Source: Phycicoccus endophyticus (lineage in GTDB: Bacteria; Actinomycetota; Actinomycetes; Actinomycetales; Dermatophilaceae). Taken from it: a stretch of 64,000 nt of DNA. The position numbers were made by a program, and so were the translations under genes. This document shows positions 38,856 to 46,846 of the stretch, one piece after another. The notes under the pieces are model-generated. The model searched no databases. It was not told the DNA's origin and saw only the letters and a program-made list of their open reading frames with translations. Numbering within the stretch: position 1 is the stretch's first letter; every line of letters starts with the position of its first letter. Where the stretch lies: assembly GCF_011326735.1 (NCBI RefSeq), contig NZ_JAANCN010000004.1:124001-188000 (forward strand), in the 5' to 3' direction.

Positions 38856-40100
38856 TCAGGCGGGGTTCTTCCCGGCCATGGACATCGCGGCGGGCAGGCC
38901 GATCGGCCGGCCGGGCAGCAGGGCGTTCCAGTACACGTGCCGGAAGGCGAGCTTGCCGAGGTGGTTGGCGCGGGACTCCCCGAGGAGGGTCATCGGGCCG
39001 ACCTTCGGCAGCGGGAAGGTGCCGGTCAGGGGCTCGGTGTCGTAGTTGAAGTCCAGCAGCAGAGCCTTGCCGTGGCCGGACTCCACGAAGCAGTTGGCGT
39101 GGCCGTCGAAGCGGTGGGTCATCGGCCGGCCGGCGACGTGCTCGAGGAAGTTCTCGACGAAGACCTCGACCGAGAAGTGCGCGACCGAGCCGGCCTTGCT
39201 CGTCGGGATGTTGCTCGCGTCCCCGAGGGCGAAGATGTCGTCGTGGCCGGTGGCGATCAGGGTGTGCCGGTCGACGGGCACGTAGTTGAGCTCGTCGCCG
39301 AGCCCCGAGGCCGCGACGAAGTCCGCCCCCATGTTGAGCGGGATGGTCACGAGCTGGTCGTAGGCGACCTCGCGCTCGTCGAAGGAGACGAGGACCTTGC
39401 GGTCCTGGTCGATCCGCTCGACCATGAAGTCGGGCTCGACGAGCACCCCCTTCTCCTCGAGCAGCCCGCCGAGGGCGCGGCTGGCGACCGGCTTGGTGAA
39501 GGCGCCGTCGAGCGGAGTGACGAAGACCAGCTCGGTCGTCTCTCGCAGGCCGCGGCGGCGCAGCCAGTCGTCGGCGAGGAAGGTGAACTCCAGCGGTGCG
39601 ACGGGGCACTTGATCGGCATCTCGGTGATGTGCACGACGAGCCGGCCGCCGGTGAAGGTGTCGAGCTGGTCGTGGAGCGCGAGCGCGCCGTCGTAGGTGT
39701 AGAACTCACCGACCTCGCGGTGCCACTGCGGCCCGAGCGTGCCCTCGGTCTGGTCCGGGCGTGGGGTCGTGCCGGTGGCGATGACGAGCTGGTCGTACCC
39801 GAGGGTCGGGCCACCGGCGAGGTGGACCTCGTGGGCCTCGGCGTCGACGCGCTCGATCTCGCCCATGACGACCTCGACGCCCCGTCCGATGAAGGGCCGC
39901 TTGGTCTTGCGGATCTGCTCGGGGGCGTTGATGCCGAAGGGGATGAAGAGGTACCCGGGCTGGTAGTCGTGGACGTCGTCCTTGTCGACCACGGTGATCG
40001 ACCACTGGTCGTGGGGCAGCCGCCGCCGCAGCTTGTTGACGACCATGGTCCCGGCCGTCCCGGCGCCGAGGACGAGCAGCTTCTTCGGTGTGCTGGACAT
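38856..40100 (-). CDS. Sulfide:quinone oxidoreductase-like flavoprotein
   Basis: The 414-aa protein belongs to the two-dinucleotide-binding-domain flavoprotein family. The FAD-binding motif LVLGAGTAGTMVVNKL is at residues 9-24, a second glycine motif lies near 110 (VIATGTTPRP), and the C-terminal ALGDASNIPTSKAGS is at about 291-305. Two cysteines at SQR-like positions, Cys165 (IKCPVAPLEF) and Cys337 (HANCFVE), could form the polysulfide-carrying disulfide. Sulfide oxidation is the best inference, supported by the sulfur-carrier genes downstream. The ATG at 40100 seems leaderless, 6 nt after TAGTAA. The product probably sits at the membrane through its C-terminal region. Confidence 0.83.
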   Translation of the reverse strand: MSSTPKKLLVLGAGTAGTMVVNKLRRRLPHDQWSITVVDKDDVHDYQPGYLFIPFGINAPEQIRKTKRPFIGRGVEVVMGEIERVDAEAHEVHLAGGPTLGYDQLVIATGTTPRPDQTEGTLGPQWHREVGEFYTYDGALALHDQLDTFTGGRLVVHITEMPIKCPVAPLEFTFLADDWLRRRGLRETTELVFVTPLDGAFTKPVASRALGGLLEEKGVLVEPDFMVERIDQDRKVLVSFDEREVAYDQLVTIPLNMGADFVAASGLGDELNYVPVDRHTLIATGHDDIFALGDASNIPTSKAGSVAHFSVEVFVENFLEHVAGRPMTHRFDGHANCFVESGHGKALLLDFNYDTEPLTGTFPLPKVGPMTLLGESRANHLGKLAFRHVYWNALLPGRPIGLPAAMSMAGKNPA

Positions 40101-40106
40101 ACCCAA

Positions 40107-40135
40107 TTACTACACCGTGTAGTACTTTTTTGCTA
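40107..40135 (-). promoter_or_regulatory. Promoter of the SQR-like operon
   Basis: On the minus strand, TAGCAA (40130-40135) and TAGTAA (40107-40112) are separated by 17 bp, and the -10 ends 6 nt before the ATG at 40100. Each hexamer is overlapped by one of the two palindromes annotated separately. Confidence 0.5.
40108..40124. promoter_or_regulatory. Palindromic operator overlapping the -10 of the SQR-like operon
   Basis: TACTACACCGTGTAGTA has perfect 8-bp arms around one central base. The TACA/TGTA core recalls winged-helix repressors such as BlaI/CopY, but the central spacing differs by one base, so I do not name the regulator. Confidence 0.6.
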
Positions 40136-40147
40136 CCCCTAGGGGTA
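40134..40147. promoter_or_regulatory. CsoR/CstR-type operator overlapping the -35 of the SQR-like operon
   Basis: TACCCCTAGGGGTA is a perfect 14-bp palindrome of the C-tract/G-tract form bound by CsoR-family repressors. The persulfide-sensing member CstR of Staphylococcus controls sulfide-oxidation genes through sites of this kind. No CsoR-family gene is in the window. Confidence 0.6.
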
Positions 40148-40215
40148 TTTCATCCTGTGATCTCGGGAACACCGCCGCTGTACCCCCCACCAGCGCGTCT
40201 GCGAGGATCGAGGCC

Positions 40216-41880
40216 ATGAGCTCCTCGCGCGCCGGACAGCCCGCCGAACCCCGCGACCTCGTCGACGTCGCGGCCCTGGTCACCGCGTACTACACCCGCG
40301 AGCCGGACCCCGAGAACGTCGAGGAACAGGTCGCCTTCGGCACCTCGGGCCACCGGGGGTCGAGCCTGCGCACGTCCTTCAACGAGGCCCACATCCTCGC
40401 CACGACCCAGGCGATCTGCGACCACCGCCGCGAGCAGGGCTACGACGGGCCGCTGTTCCTCGGGCGCGACACCCACGGGCTGTCCGAGCCCGCGTGGTCC
40501 AGCGCCCTCGAGGTGCTCGTGGCCAACGAGGTGACCACGCTGGTCGACGCCGGCGACCGGTACACCCCGACCCCGGCGGTCTCGCACGCCATCCTCACGG
40601 CGAACCGCGGCCGGGTCACCGGGGTTGCCGACATGCCGGCAGGCGGCGGGCTCGCGGACGGGATCGTCGTCACCCCGTCGCACAACCCGCCCACCGACGG
40701 TGGCTTCAAGTACAACCCGCCGCACGGCGGCCCGGCGGACTCCGACGCCACCACGGCGATCGCCGAGCGGGCCAACGCCTACATCCGCGCCGGTCTCGAG
40801 GGGGTCCGCCGGGTCCCGTTCGCGCGGGCGCGGGCCGCCGTCGAGGGCTACGACTTCCTCGGCCGCTACGTCGAGGACCTCCCGAACGTCCTCGACCTCG
40901 CCGCCGTCCGCGAGGCCGGGGTCCGTATCGGCGCCGACCCTCTCGGGGGCGCGGCCGTCGACTACTGGGGCGCCATCGCCGAGCGGCACGGCCTCGACCT
41001 GACCGTCGTCAACCCGCTCGTCGACCCGACGTGGCGGTTCATGACGCTCGACTGGGACGGCAAGATCCGGATGGACTGCTCCTCGCCCTCGGCGATGGCC
41101 TCCCTCATCGAGCGCCGCGACGAGTACGACATCGCGACCGGGAACGACGCCGACAGCGACCGGCACGGGATCGTCACCCCCGACGCCGGGCTGATGAACC
41201 CCAACCACTACCTCGCCGTGGCGATCCAGTACCTCTACGGCGGCGCCCGCCCGGGGTGGCGGCCAGACGGGTTCGTCGGCAAGACGCTCGTGTCGAGCTC
41301 GATGATCGACAAGGTGGCCGCCGACCTCGGGCGCCGGCTGGTCGAGGTACCCGTCGGGTTCAAGTGGTTCGTCCCCGGGCTGCTCGACGGCTCCGGCCCG
41401 TTCGGGGGCGAGGAGTCGGCGGGGGCGTCGTTCCTGCGCACCGACGGCTCGGTGTGGACGACCGACAAGGACGGCATCCTGCTGGCGCTGCTCGCCTCGG
41501 AGATCCTCGCCCGGACCGGCAAGACGCCCTCACAGCTCTACGACGAGCTCACCGCCAAGCACGGGGAGCCGGCCTACGCCCGGGTCGACGCCCCGGCCGA
41601 CCGCGAGGCCAAGGCCAAGCTGGCCCGGCTGTCCCCGCAGGACGTGACGGCCGAGTCGCTCGCCGGCGAGCCGATCACCGCCAAGCTCACCGAGGCCCCG
41701 GGCAACCACGCCCCGATCGGGGGCCTGAAGGTGGTCACCGACTCGGCGTGGTTCGCCGCCCGGCCCTCGGGCACCGAGGACGTGTACAAGATCTACGCCG
41801 AGTCCTTCCGCGGCGCCGACCACCTCGCCCAGGTCCAGGCCGAGGCGAAGGACGTCGTCTCCGCGGCGCTCGGCTCCTGA
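40216..41880 (+). CDS. pgm: Phosphoglucomutase (alpha-D-glucose-1,6-bisphosphate-dependent)
   Basis: Pgm interconverts glucose-1-P and glucose-6-P. This 554-aa protein has the phosphoserine loop [12 protein letters not shown], the Mg site [13 protein letters not shown], the sugar-specificity loop GEESAGASF, and the phosphate-binding end [15 protein letters not shown]. The ATG at 40216 has a GAGG SD. It is close to the GlgE-pathway block and connects GlgP product to glycolysis, or glucose-6-P to glucan precursors. The upstream gap contains the sulfur-operon operators, which might also affect pgm. Confidence 0.96.
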   Translation: MSSSRAGQPAEPRDLVDVAALVTAYYTREPDPENVEEQVAFGTSGHRGSSLRTSFNEAHILATTQAICDHRREQGYDGPLFLGRDTHGLSEPAWSSALEVLVANEVTTLVDAGDRYTPTPAVSHAILTANRGRVTGVADMPAGGGLADGIVVTPSHNPPTDGGFKYNPPHGGPADSDATTAIAERANAYIRAGLEGVRRVPFARARAAVEGYDFLGRYVEDLPNVLDLAAVREAGVRIGADPLGGAAVDYWGAIAERHGLDLTVVNPLVDPTWRFMTLDWDGKIRMDCSSPSAMASLIERRDEYDIATGNDADSDRHGIVTPDAGLMNPNHYLAVAIQYLYGGARPGWRPDGFVGKTLVSSSMIDKVAADLGRRLVEVPVGFKWFVPGLLDGSGPFGGEESAGASFLRTDGSVWTTDKDGILLALLASEILARTGKTPSQLYDELTAKHGEPAYARVDAPADREAKAKLARLSPQDVTAESLAGEPITAKLTEAPGNHAPIGGLKVVTDSAWFAARPSGTEDVYKIYAESFRGADHLAQVQAEAKDVVSAALGS

Positions 41881-41982
41881 TCCTCCCCGGCGTCGCACGA
41901 CCGCACGCCCGAAGCCCCTGCCCCGCGGCCTGCGCGTACGCGCTTCCCCGATCTCGACGCTCGCGTCACCGGCTCGTCCGGG

Positions 41983-42527
41983 TCAGGCGGATCCCGGCAG
42001 GGTGGCCGCACCCACGTACCCTGCAGCGCACCCGAGGCACAGAGCGGCCGGCCCGAGGGTCGCCACCCCGCCGAGGGCCGCGGTGAGCGGGGCCAGAGGG
42101 GTGACGTACTCGACCGCCACCCCGAGCAGGCCCACGGCGAGGACGCCCGCCCACGTCTGACGGGCGCCGGCACCGGCCGCCACGAACGCCCGGACTCGAG
42201 GACGAGCAGCCAGGCGAGCAGGACCCCCGGCGCTCCCGCGCCGACGACGCCCGCACCGATGACGACGGTGAGCACGAGGACGACGCCCGCGCGGGCCAGC
42301 CGGCCCGTGATGGCGCGCACGGACGCCCGCTCGAGCGCGCCGCACGGCGGCTCCAGGACGAGCGTCGCCGCGCCGAGCTGGAGGATCGCGACGGGCCAGA
42401 CGAGGGGGACGGGCTGCCTCGGAGCCGCGAACTGGTAGGCACCCGCCGCGACCACGAGGACACCGCAGAGGGCGACGACGGCGGTGACGGCCGGGACGAG
42501 GTGGGCGCGGACCCACGCGGTGATCAC
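41983..42527 (-). pseudogene. Frameshifted membrane subunit of an ABC transporter
   Basis: From the GTG at 42527, which overlaps the stop of the upstream permease (GTGA), a hydrophobic protein can be read: VITAWVRAHLVPAVTAVVALCGVLVV, then ITGRLARAGVVLVLTVVIGAG. At about 42185-42200 the reading must move to another frame to continue with WAGVLAVGLLGVAVEYVTP and PLTAALGGVATLGPAALCLGC up to the stop at 41983. The total of 545 nt is not divisible by three. A lost base near a short G run is the simplest explanation. True pseudogene, sequencing error and functional recoding cannot be told apart here. Confidence 0.65.
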
Positions 42528-43732
42528 GAGAGGTCGCCAGTCATGACCCGACACGAGAGGACCACGGAGAACGCGTCGGCAACCTCGTCCGGAACCGGCT
42601 GCGCCGGGACACGGTCCTCGAGGACACCGGTGAGCCACGGTCGGACCACGTCCTGGGCGTCGAGGAGCGCGACGGCGCCCGTCGCGTCGAACAGATCCGC
42701 GCACTGGTGAGGTCTGAGCAGCGCCGCAACGACCTGGGACGTGGCGGCGCGGTCGTCCGGGATCTGCGACGGGTCGAAGTCCAGGGGTGCCGCCCCGTCC
42801 AGCTGCGAATAGTGGTCCAAGCGGGTGACGCGGAAGGCGGTCGGGGCCACGAACGGCGTCCCACGTAGCCGCTCGTAGGCGCGCGCGAAGGTCGGCTGGG
42901 CCATCGCGAGCAAGGGGAGCCGCGACTGCGGACCACACAGCCGGGGGTTGCTCCCGACGCAGCCGGTGGCCTCGGTCGAGACGCGGTAGACCTGGTCCTG
43001 CCACGGCCAGGCCGCGGGTGCCACCGTTGCCAGCACCAGCGCCAGCGCCAGGACGGACCCGACGACGCGGGGCGGATCGCCTGCGGAGAGGCGGGTCACG
43101 GCAAGAGCGCACCCGAGCACGATGAGGCCGGCGGCGACCACGGTCACGGCGGCCTGGGCGGGTGGACGCTCGAGCCCGGTGAGGGTGCCGTAGGTGGTCA
43201 CGGCCTCGAACGGTCCGCGCCCCCACGGGCTCGCGACGACTGCCGTCAGGAGAACCAGGACAGCGGCGACGAGCGGCGACACGAGGCTGCGCACGAGATG
43301 GCCGACGACACCACCGAGCGCCGCGGCCGCTACGACCGGAACGACGGTCTCGGGCACGACCCAGACATCGGTCGGCCCGATGCCTCCCGAAGCCGCCACC
43401 GCGACGAGGACACCCGTCCATACGAGCACGTAGGCCACGCCGGCCGCCCCCGCGAGCGCCGCGGCGGGGGCGAGATGCACCCACGGTGCGCGTGTTCCGG
43501 CACGGGCTGCCGCCGCGAGGGAGGGGTGGTAGCGCCGGGCCGTGACGAAGGCCGCGCCCGCGGCGACGAGCGGGGAGACGAGAACCACGGTGGACGACGT
43601 CAGCCGCAGGCCCCAGTCCGCCTCGAGGAACCAGTCGGACCGGCTCGCCACCGTGCTCGCCACCGCTGCGAGGACGACGAGCGCGACTGGAGGCGCCACG
43701 CCCCGTCGGACCCACCACCAGACGGCGGTCAC
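42524..43732 (-). CDS. ABC-2-like multi-pass membrane protein with extracellular domain
   Basis: The 402-aa protein has six membrane segments between residues 10 and 240 (for example VALVVLAAVASTVAS, VVLVSPLVAAGAAFV, LAPAALAGAAGVAYVLVWTGVLVAVA, VVPVVAAAALGGVVGHL, LVAAVLVLLTAVVA, VVAAGLIVLGCALAV). A C-terminal ~160-residue soluble domain follows, with three or four cysteines (TGCVGSNPRLCGPQ, PHQCADLF, VVLSCRVM) that may form disulfides outside the cell. It overlaps the ATPase gene by 4 nt (GTGA) and precedes the frameshifted membrane gene, so it is the permease of this exporter. Confidence 0.78.
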   Translation of the reverse strand: MTAVWWWVRRGVAPPVALVVLAAVASTVASRSDWFLEADWGLRLTSSTVVLVSPLVAAGAAFVTARRYHPSLAAAARAGTRAPWVHLAPAAALAGAAGVAYVLVWTGVLVAVAASGGIGPTDVWVVPETVVPVVAAAALGGVVGHLVRSLVSPLVAAVLVLLTAVVASPWGRGPFEAVTTYGTLTGLERPPAQAAVTVVAAGLIVLGCALAVTRLSAGDPPRVVGSVLALALVLATVAPAAWPWQDQVYRVSTEATGCVGSNPRLCGPQSRLPLLAMAQPTFARAYERLRGTPFVAPTAFRVTRLDHYSQLDGAAPLDFDPSQIPDDRAATSQVVAALLRPHQCADLFDATGAVALLDAQDVVRPWLTGVLEDRVPAQPVPDEVADAFSVVLSCRVMTGDLS

Positions 43733-44475
43733 CGACCGACCTCGCTCCCGATGACCCGGAAGAAGCCAGACTCGACGGGGCTCCGCCTGGCGCCCGCGTC
43801 CCCCAACGCCGCGAGGTCACCGACCGGCCCCCAGAAGCGGAGCGTCCCCTCGTGGAGCACGATGACGTCGGTGGCCAAGTCCTCGACGTCCTCCACGACG
43901 TGACTGCTGAGCAGGACCGAGACCCCGGTCACCGAGAGGCCGCGCACGAGCTCGACCATAGCGTGCCGCTGCGCGGGGTCGAGACCGGTGGTCGGCTCGT
44001 CGAGGAGCAGCACCCGTGGTCTCGGGGCCAGGGCCTGGGCGAAGGCCACCCGGCGCGCCATTCCTCCGGAGAGCCGGGACATCCGGGTGCGCATCCGAGG
44101 GCCGAGACCGACCTCCTCCAGCACCTCGCGCGCCCGGGTCCGTGCCGCACGACGCGGGACGCCCTTGAGCCAGGCGAGGTAGGTGACGACCTCCTCCGCG
44201 GTCATGCCGGGTGGGAACGCCGTCGTCTGAGGCATGAGCGCGACCGCCCGCAACGCCTCCTTCCGGGTCGACCGTGACCAGAGATCCATCCCGTCGACGA
44301 GAACGCGTCCGGCCGACGGGCGCAGGACCCCTCCCGCCGCGGACAACATCGTCGACTTCCCGGCACCGTTGACTCCGAGGAGTGCCGTGGTGCCGGGAGC
44401 CAACGTCGCTGTCACGCCCTCGAGAGCCTGTGTGTCTCGGTAGCGATGACCGACCTCGGCCAACTCCAGGGTCAC
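43729..44475 (-). CDS. ABC transporter ATP-binding protein
   Basis: This ATPase of the CcmA/drug-exporter type drives the membrane partner at 42524. Walker A is GVNGAGKSTM, the Q-loop MPQTTAFPPG, the signature LSGGMARRVAFAQAL, Walker B VLLLDEPTTGLD and the switch His SSHVVED. With the GTG at 44475 it is 248 aa; a GTG at 44508 adds 11 residues and has an AAGGGG SD, so the start is uncertain. Exported substrate is unknown; ATP-dependent export of a peptide, antibiotic or lipid is the family norm. Confidence 0.9.
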   Translation of the reverse strand: MTLELAEVGHRYRDTQALEGVTATLAPGTTALLGVNGAGKSTMLSAAGGVLRPSAGRVLVDGMDLWSRSTRKEALRAVALMPQTTAFPPGMTAEEVVTYLAWLKGVPRRAARTRAREVLEEVGLGPRMRTRMSRLSGGMARRVAFAQALAPRPRVLLLDEPTTGLDPAQRHAMVELVRGLSVTGVSVLLSSHVVEDVEDLATDVIVLHEGTLRFWGPVGDLAALGDAGARRSPVESGFFRVIGSEVGR

Positions 44476-44488
44476 GGACGAGGTCCGA

Positions 44489-44542
44489 TCAGGAGCGTCG
44501 CCCCGCACCGACAGCCGCCCCTTTGAGAATGCGCTTCGTCAT
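44489..44542 (-). CDS. 17-residue ORF upstream of the ABC transporter
   Basis: MTKRILKGAAVGAGRRS, with an SD-like GAGGAA at 44548-44553, ends 13 nt before the ATPase GTG at 44475 and overlaps the alternative ATPase start at 44508. It is strongly basic. It could be a regulatory leader peptide for the exporter or the exported peptide itself; nothing proves translation. Confidence 0.4.
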   Translation of the reverse strand: MTKRILKGAAVGAGRRS

Positions 44543-44766
44543 CGTGCTTCCTCACCATCCGGGCGATGAAGGTCGGCCCCCCTGCCGCAGGCTGCGGCGA
44601 GATGAATGTAACGCCGCCTGCCGTCCACCGCTCGTCGAGACGATCCGGGCTGCTCGACGGACCTGACAGCGCGGTGATGCGTGCGCGTCAGCAGTGAGCG
44701 ACGAGGTTCGTGGACGGTGACGCTGGGCGAACTCCTGCGACGCCACCCACACGGCGACCGGAACGC
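44543..44766 (-). promoter_or_regulatory. Upstream region of the ABC cassette
   Basis: This 224-bp non-coding stretch is less GC-rich than its surroundings. On the minus strand it has a TACATT -10-like hexamer (44605-44610) followed at once by a perfect 6-bp hairpin, GCCGCA-N3-TGCGGC (44584-44598), which would lie at the 5' end of the mRNA, and then the SD of the 17-codon ORF. No clear -35 is seen. The distal part, near 44700-44766, holds nothing I recognise. Confidence 0.35.
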
Positions 44767-45795
44767 TCAGAACAGGGCGCTCATCAGCGCGGTGCGCCCC
44801 TTGCGCACGCGCTCGTCCTGGTTGCCGACGACGCCGAACAGCTCGAGCAGGTGCGTGCGCACCCGGTCGCGCTCCTCGCCCTCGGTGCTGCGCACGAGGT
44901 CGAGCAGCCGGGTGAAGGCGTCCTCGACGTGGCCCCCGAGCACGTCGAGGTCGGCGACGAGGGTCGCGGCGTCGAGGTCGGTGGGGTCGGCCGCGGCGCG
45001 GGCGCGGGCCTGCGCGAGGTCGACGCCCTCGGTGCGCTCCATGAGGCGGACCTGGGCGAGGCCGAGGCGGGCGTCCTCGTCCTGGGGGTTGTCGGCTAGC
45101 GCCCGCTCGTAGGCGCTGGCCGCGCCGGCCAGGTCACCCCGCTCGATCGCGTCGTACGCCTCCTGGTGCAGCGGGGAGAGCTGGTCCTCCTCGCCCTCCT
45201 GCCCGGGCACCGGGCCGAGGTCGACCCGGCCGGTGATGCCGTTCTGCACCGCGGCCTGGAGCAGCTGGTCGAGTGCCTCGGCGACCTGCGACTCGTCGGC
45301 CAGGCCGGGGAACAGGGGCACCGGCTGGCCCTGGAGCAGCCCGAAGGTCGCCGGCACGGTGGGCTGGCCGAAGGCCTGGGTGAGCAGCGGCTGGAATGCC
45401 TGGAGGAGCTCCTGGTGGCCGGTGAGGTCGGCGGTGAGGACGAGTACCCGGCCCTCGTGGCGCGCCGCGACCCTGGCCACGGTGTCGACGAGCTGGCGGG
45501 TCTGCGGGTGACCCGAGGACCACAGGACGAGGACGCCGGCGACCTGGACGGTGCGGGTGAGGGCCTGCTGGAGGGTCGCCGGGGTGACCTCGACGACGAG
45601 ACCCTCCGGGACCGCGACGGGCGCGGGCGCGGGCTGGCCGGGAACGGCGCCTGCGGGCATGCCGCCGCCGGAGGTGGCGGCGCCGGGGGTGGTCATCGCC
45701 GCGACCCCGGACAGGTCGACGGCGCCGCGGGTCCCCGCGGGCTCGGCAGCGCCGGCGGCGGAGGGGCCGGCGGGGTCGGGAGGTGTCTGCGTCAT
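44767..45795 (-). CDS. Thioredoxin-fold/TPR co-chaperone (YbbN/CnoX-like)
   Basis: The 342-aa protein has a proline/alanine-rich N-terminus (1-65), a thioredoxin fold (about 70-185) in which the active-site Cys-x-x-Cys is replaced (LWSSGHPQTRQ), and a TPR_20-like helical C-terminus (about 205-340, AYDAIERGDLAGAASAYERALADNP). The E. coli relative acts as a holdase that hands clients to DnaK and GroEL. Without cysteines it cannot be a redox enzyme. An orthologue also lies near glgB/glgE in M. tuberculosis, as I recall. GACAAT lies 6 nt before the ATG. Confidence 0.85.
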   Translation of the reverse strand: MTQTPPDPAGPSAAGAAEPAGTRGAVDLSGVAAMTTPGAATSGGGMPAGAVPGQPAPAPVAVPEGLVVEVTPATLQQALTRTVQVAGVLVLWSSGHPQTRQLVDTVARVAARHEGRVLVLTADLTGHQELLQAFQPLLTQAFGQPTVPATFGLLQGQPVPLFPGLADESQVAEALDQLLQAAVQNGITGRVDLGPVPGQEGEEDQLSPLHQEAYDAIERGDLAGAASAYERALADNPQDEDARLGLAQVRLMERTEGVDLAQARARAAADPTDLDAATLVADLDVLGGHVEDAFTRLLDLVRSTEGEERDRVRTHLLELFGVVGNQDERVRKGRTALMSALF

Positions 45796-45838
45796 GCCGC
45801 CATTGTCCCGCAGAGCGGGTGCTGGTGTCGGCCCGGGG

Positions 45839-46846
45839 TCAGCTGCCCGAGCCGCCCGAGAGCAGCTCGCTCGCGCCGACGGCCTCGACCTTGCCCGTCG
45901 TGGGGACGACGAGCACGACCGGCTCGAGGCTCGTCAGCCGGACCGAGCTCTCGACGGTCTTGGTCCCGACGAGCGCCGCGTACCGCTTGGGCAGGGTGAG
46001 CTCCTGGGTGTCGCTGCCGGCGGTGATGGTGTCGGTGCGCCGGAGCAGCCCGAAGGCGACGACGCCGCCGTCGGCCAGCCGGAAGGCGAGCGCGTGGTCG
46101 AGGTCGGGCACGTGCTTCTGGCGGAGGGTCGCGAGCTTGCCGAGGGCCTTTGCCTGGGCGGTGGCCGACTCCCGCAGCGCCGTGGCGAACGGGTCGTCGG
46201 CCACGACGCCGGCCGGTGTCTTCTTCGGCGCCGGGCGGGCGAGGGCGCGGGCGTAGGCGGCGAACGCCTTGCCGGGCGACATCACGAGCCCCTTCCCGGC
46301 GCCGACCTCGACCAGCGGCGCGCCGGCACCCGCCTCGCCGAGGCTCGGGACCTCCGCGCCGCCGAGCATCGGCACCGAGGCCTCGATCCGGTAGGGCTTG
46401 GCGGCGGCGCGCGACACCATGACGTGGAGGTACTGCGTCGAGGTCGACTTCTCCAGGGTCGTGGCGAGGATCGCCCGCGGCCAGGAGCGACCCTGCGACT
46501 GCGCGAGGACGGTCGGCTCGGGCCCACGGGCGAGGTCCTCGGTCGCGTCGTCGGCCAGGCCGCGCGCCGCGGCCGTGTCGGCCACGGTCAGCGCGTCACC
46601 CGCGAGCACCTCGGCACGGGCCGCGTGGCCCTTCTTCCCCGTGGCGGTGGCCGCCGCCTGCGCGGCACCGAGCAGCCGGCTCGCGACGGCGGTCGCGCCC
46701 TCGGCGTCCAGCGGGGCGGCGGCCGTCCGCTCGGTCGGCGCCGCGTGTCGCCCCACGAGCGCATCGGTGGCGCCGCAGCCCGCGGCACCCAGGGCAAGCC
46801 CGGTGGCCGCGGCGAGGACGGCGAGGCGGCGGGTCGGGCGGGTCAT
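45839..46846 (-). CDS. Secreted lipoprotein, unknown function
   Basis: This 335-aa protein has a lipoprotein signal: basic MTRPTRRLAVL, a hydrophobic core, and a lipobox ending AAGC with Cys24. The rest is an Ala-rich exported domain without cysteines or recognisable motifs. The ATG overlaps the stop of the upstream membrane-protein gene (ATGA), indicating coupled synthesis. I infer an envelope-associated pair. Confidence 0.75.
   Translation of the reverse strand: MTRPTRRLAVLAAATGLALGAAGCGATDALVGRHAAPTERTAAAPLDAEGATAVASRLLGAAQAAATATGKKGHAARAEVLAGDALTVADTAAARGLADDATEDLARGPEPTVLAQSQGRSWPRAILATTLEKSTSTQYLHVMVSRAAAKPYRIEASVPMLGGAEVPSLGEAGAGAPLVEVGAGKGLVMSPGKAFAAYARALARPAPKKTPAGVVADDPFATALRESATAQAKALGKLATLRQKHVPDLDHALAFRLADGGVVAFGLLRRTDTITAGSDTQELTLPKRYAALVGTKTVESSVRLTSLEPVVLVVPTTGKVEAVGASELLSGGSGS

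Noticed and set aside
41932-41943. Perfect 12-bp palindrome GCGCGTACGCGC after pgm
   Set aside because: It has no loop for a terminator, no nearby promoter, and self-complementary GC words are frequent in this base composition.
41793-43820. Long open frame (675 codons) covering the ABC membrane genes
   Set aside because: Only its middle part is hydrophobic and plausible (the start of the frameshifted membrane gene); the flanks are shadows of neighbouring genes.
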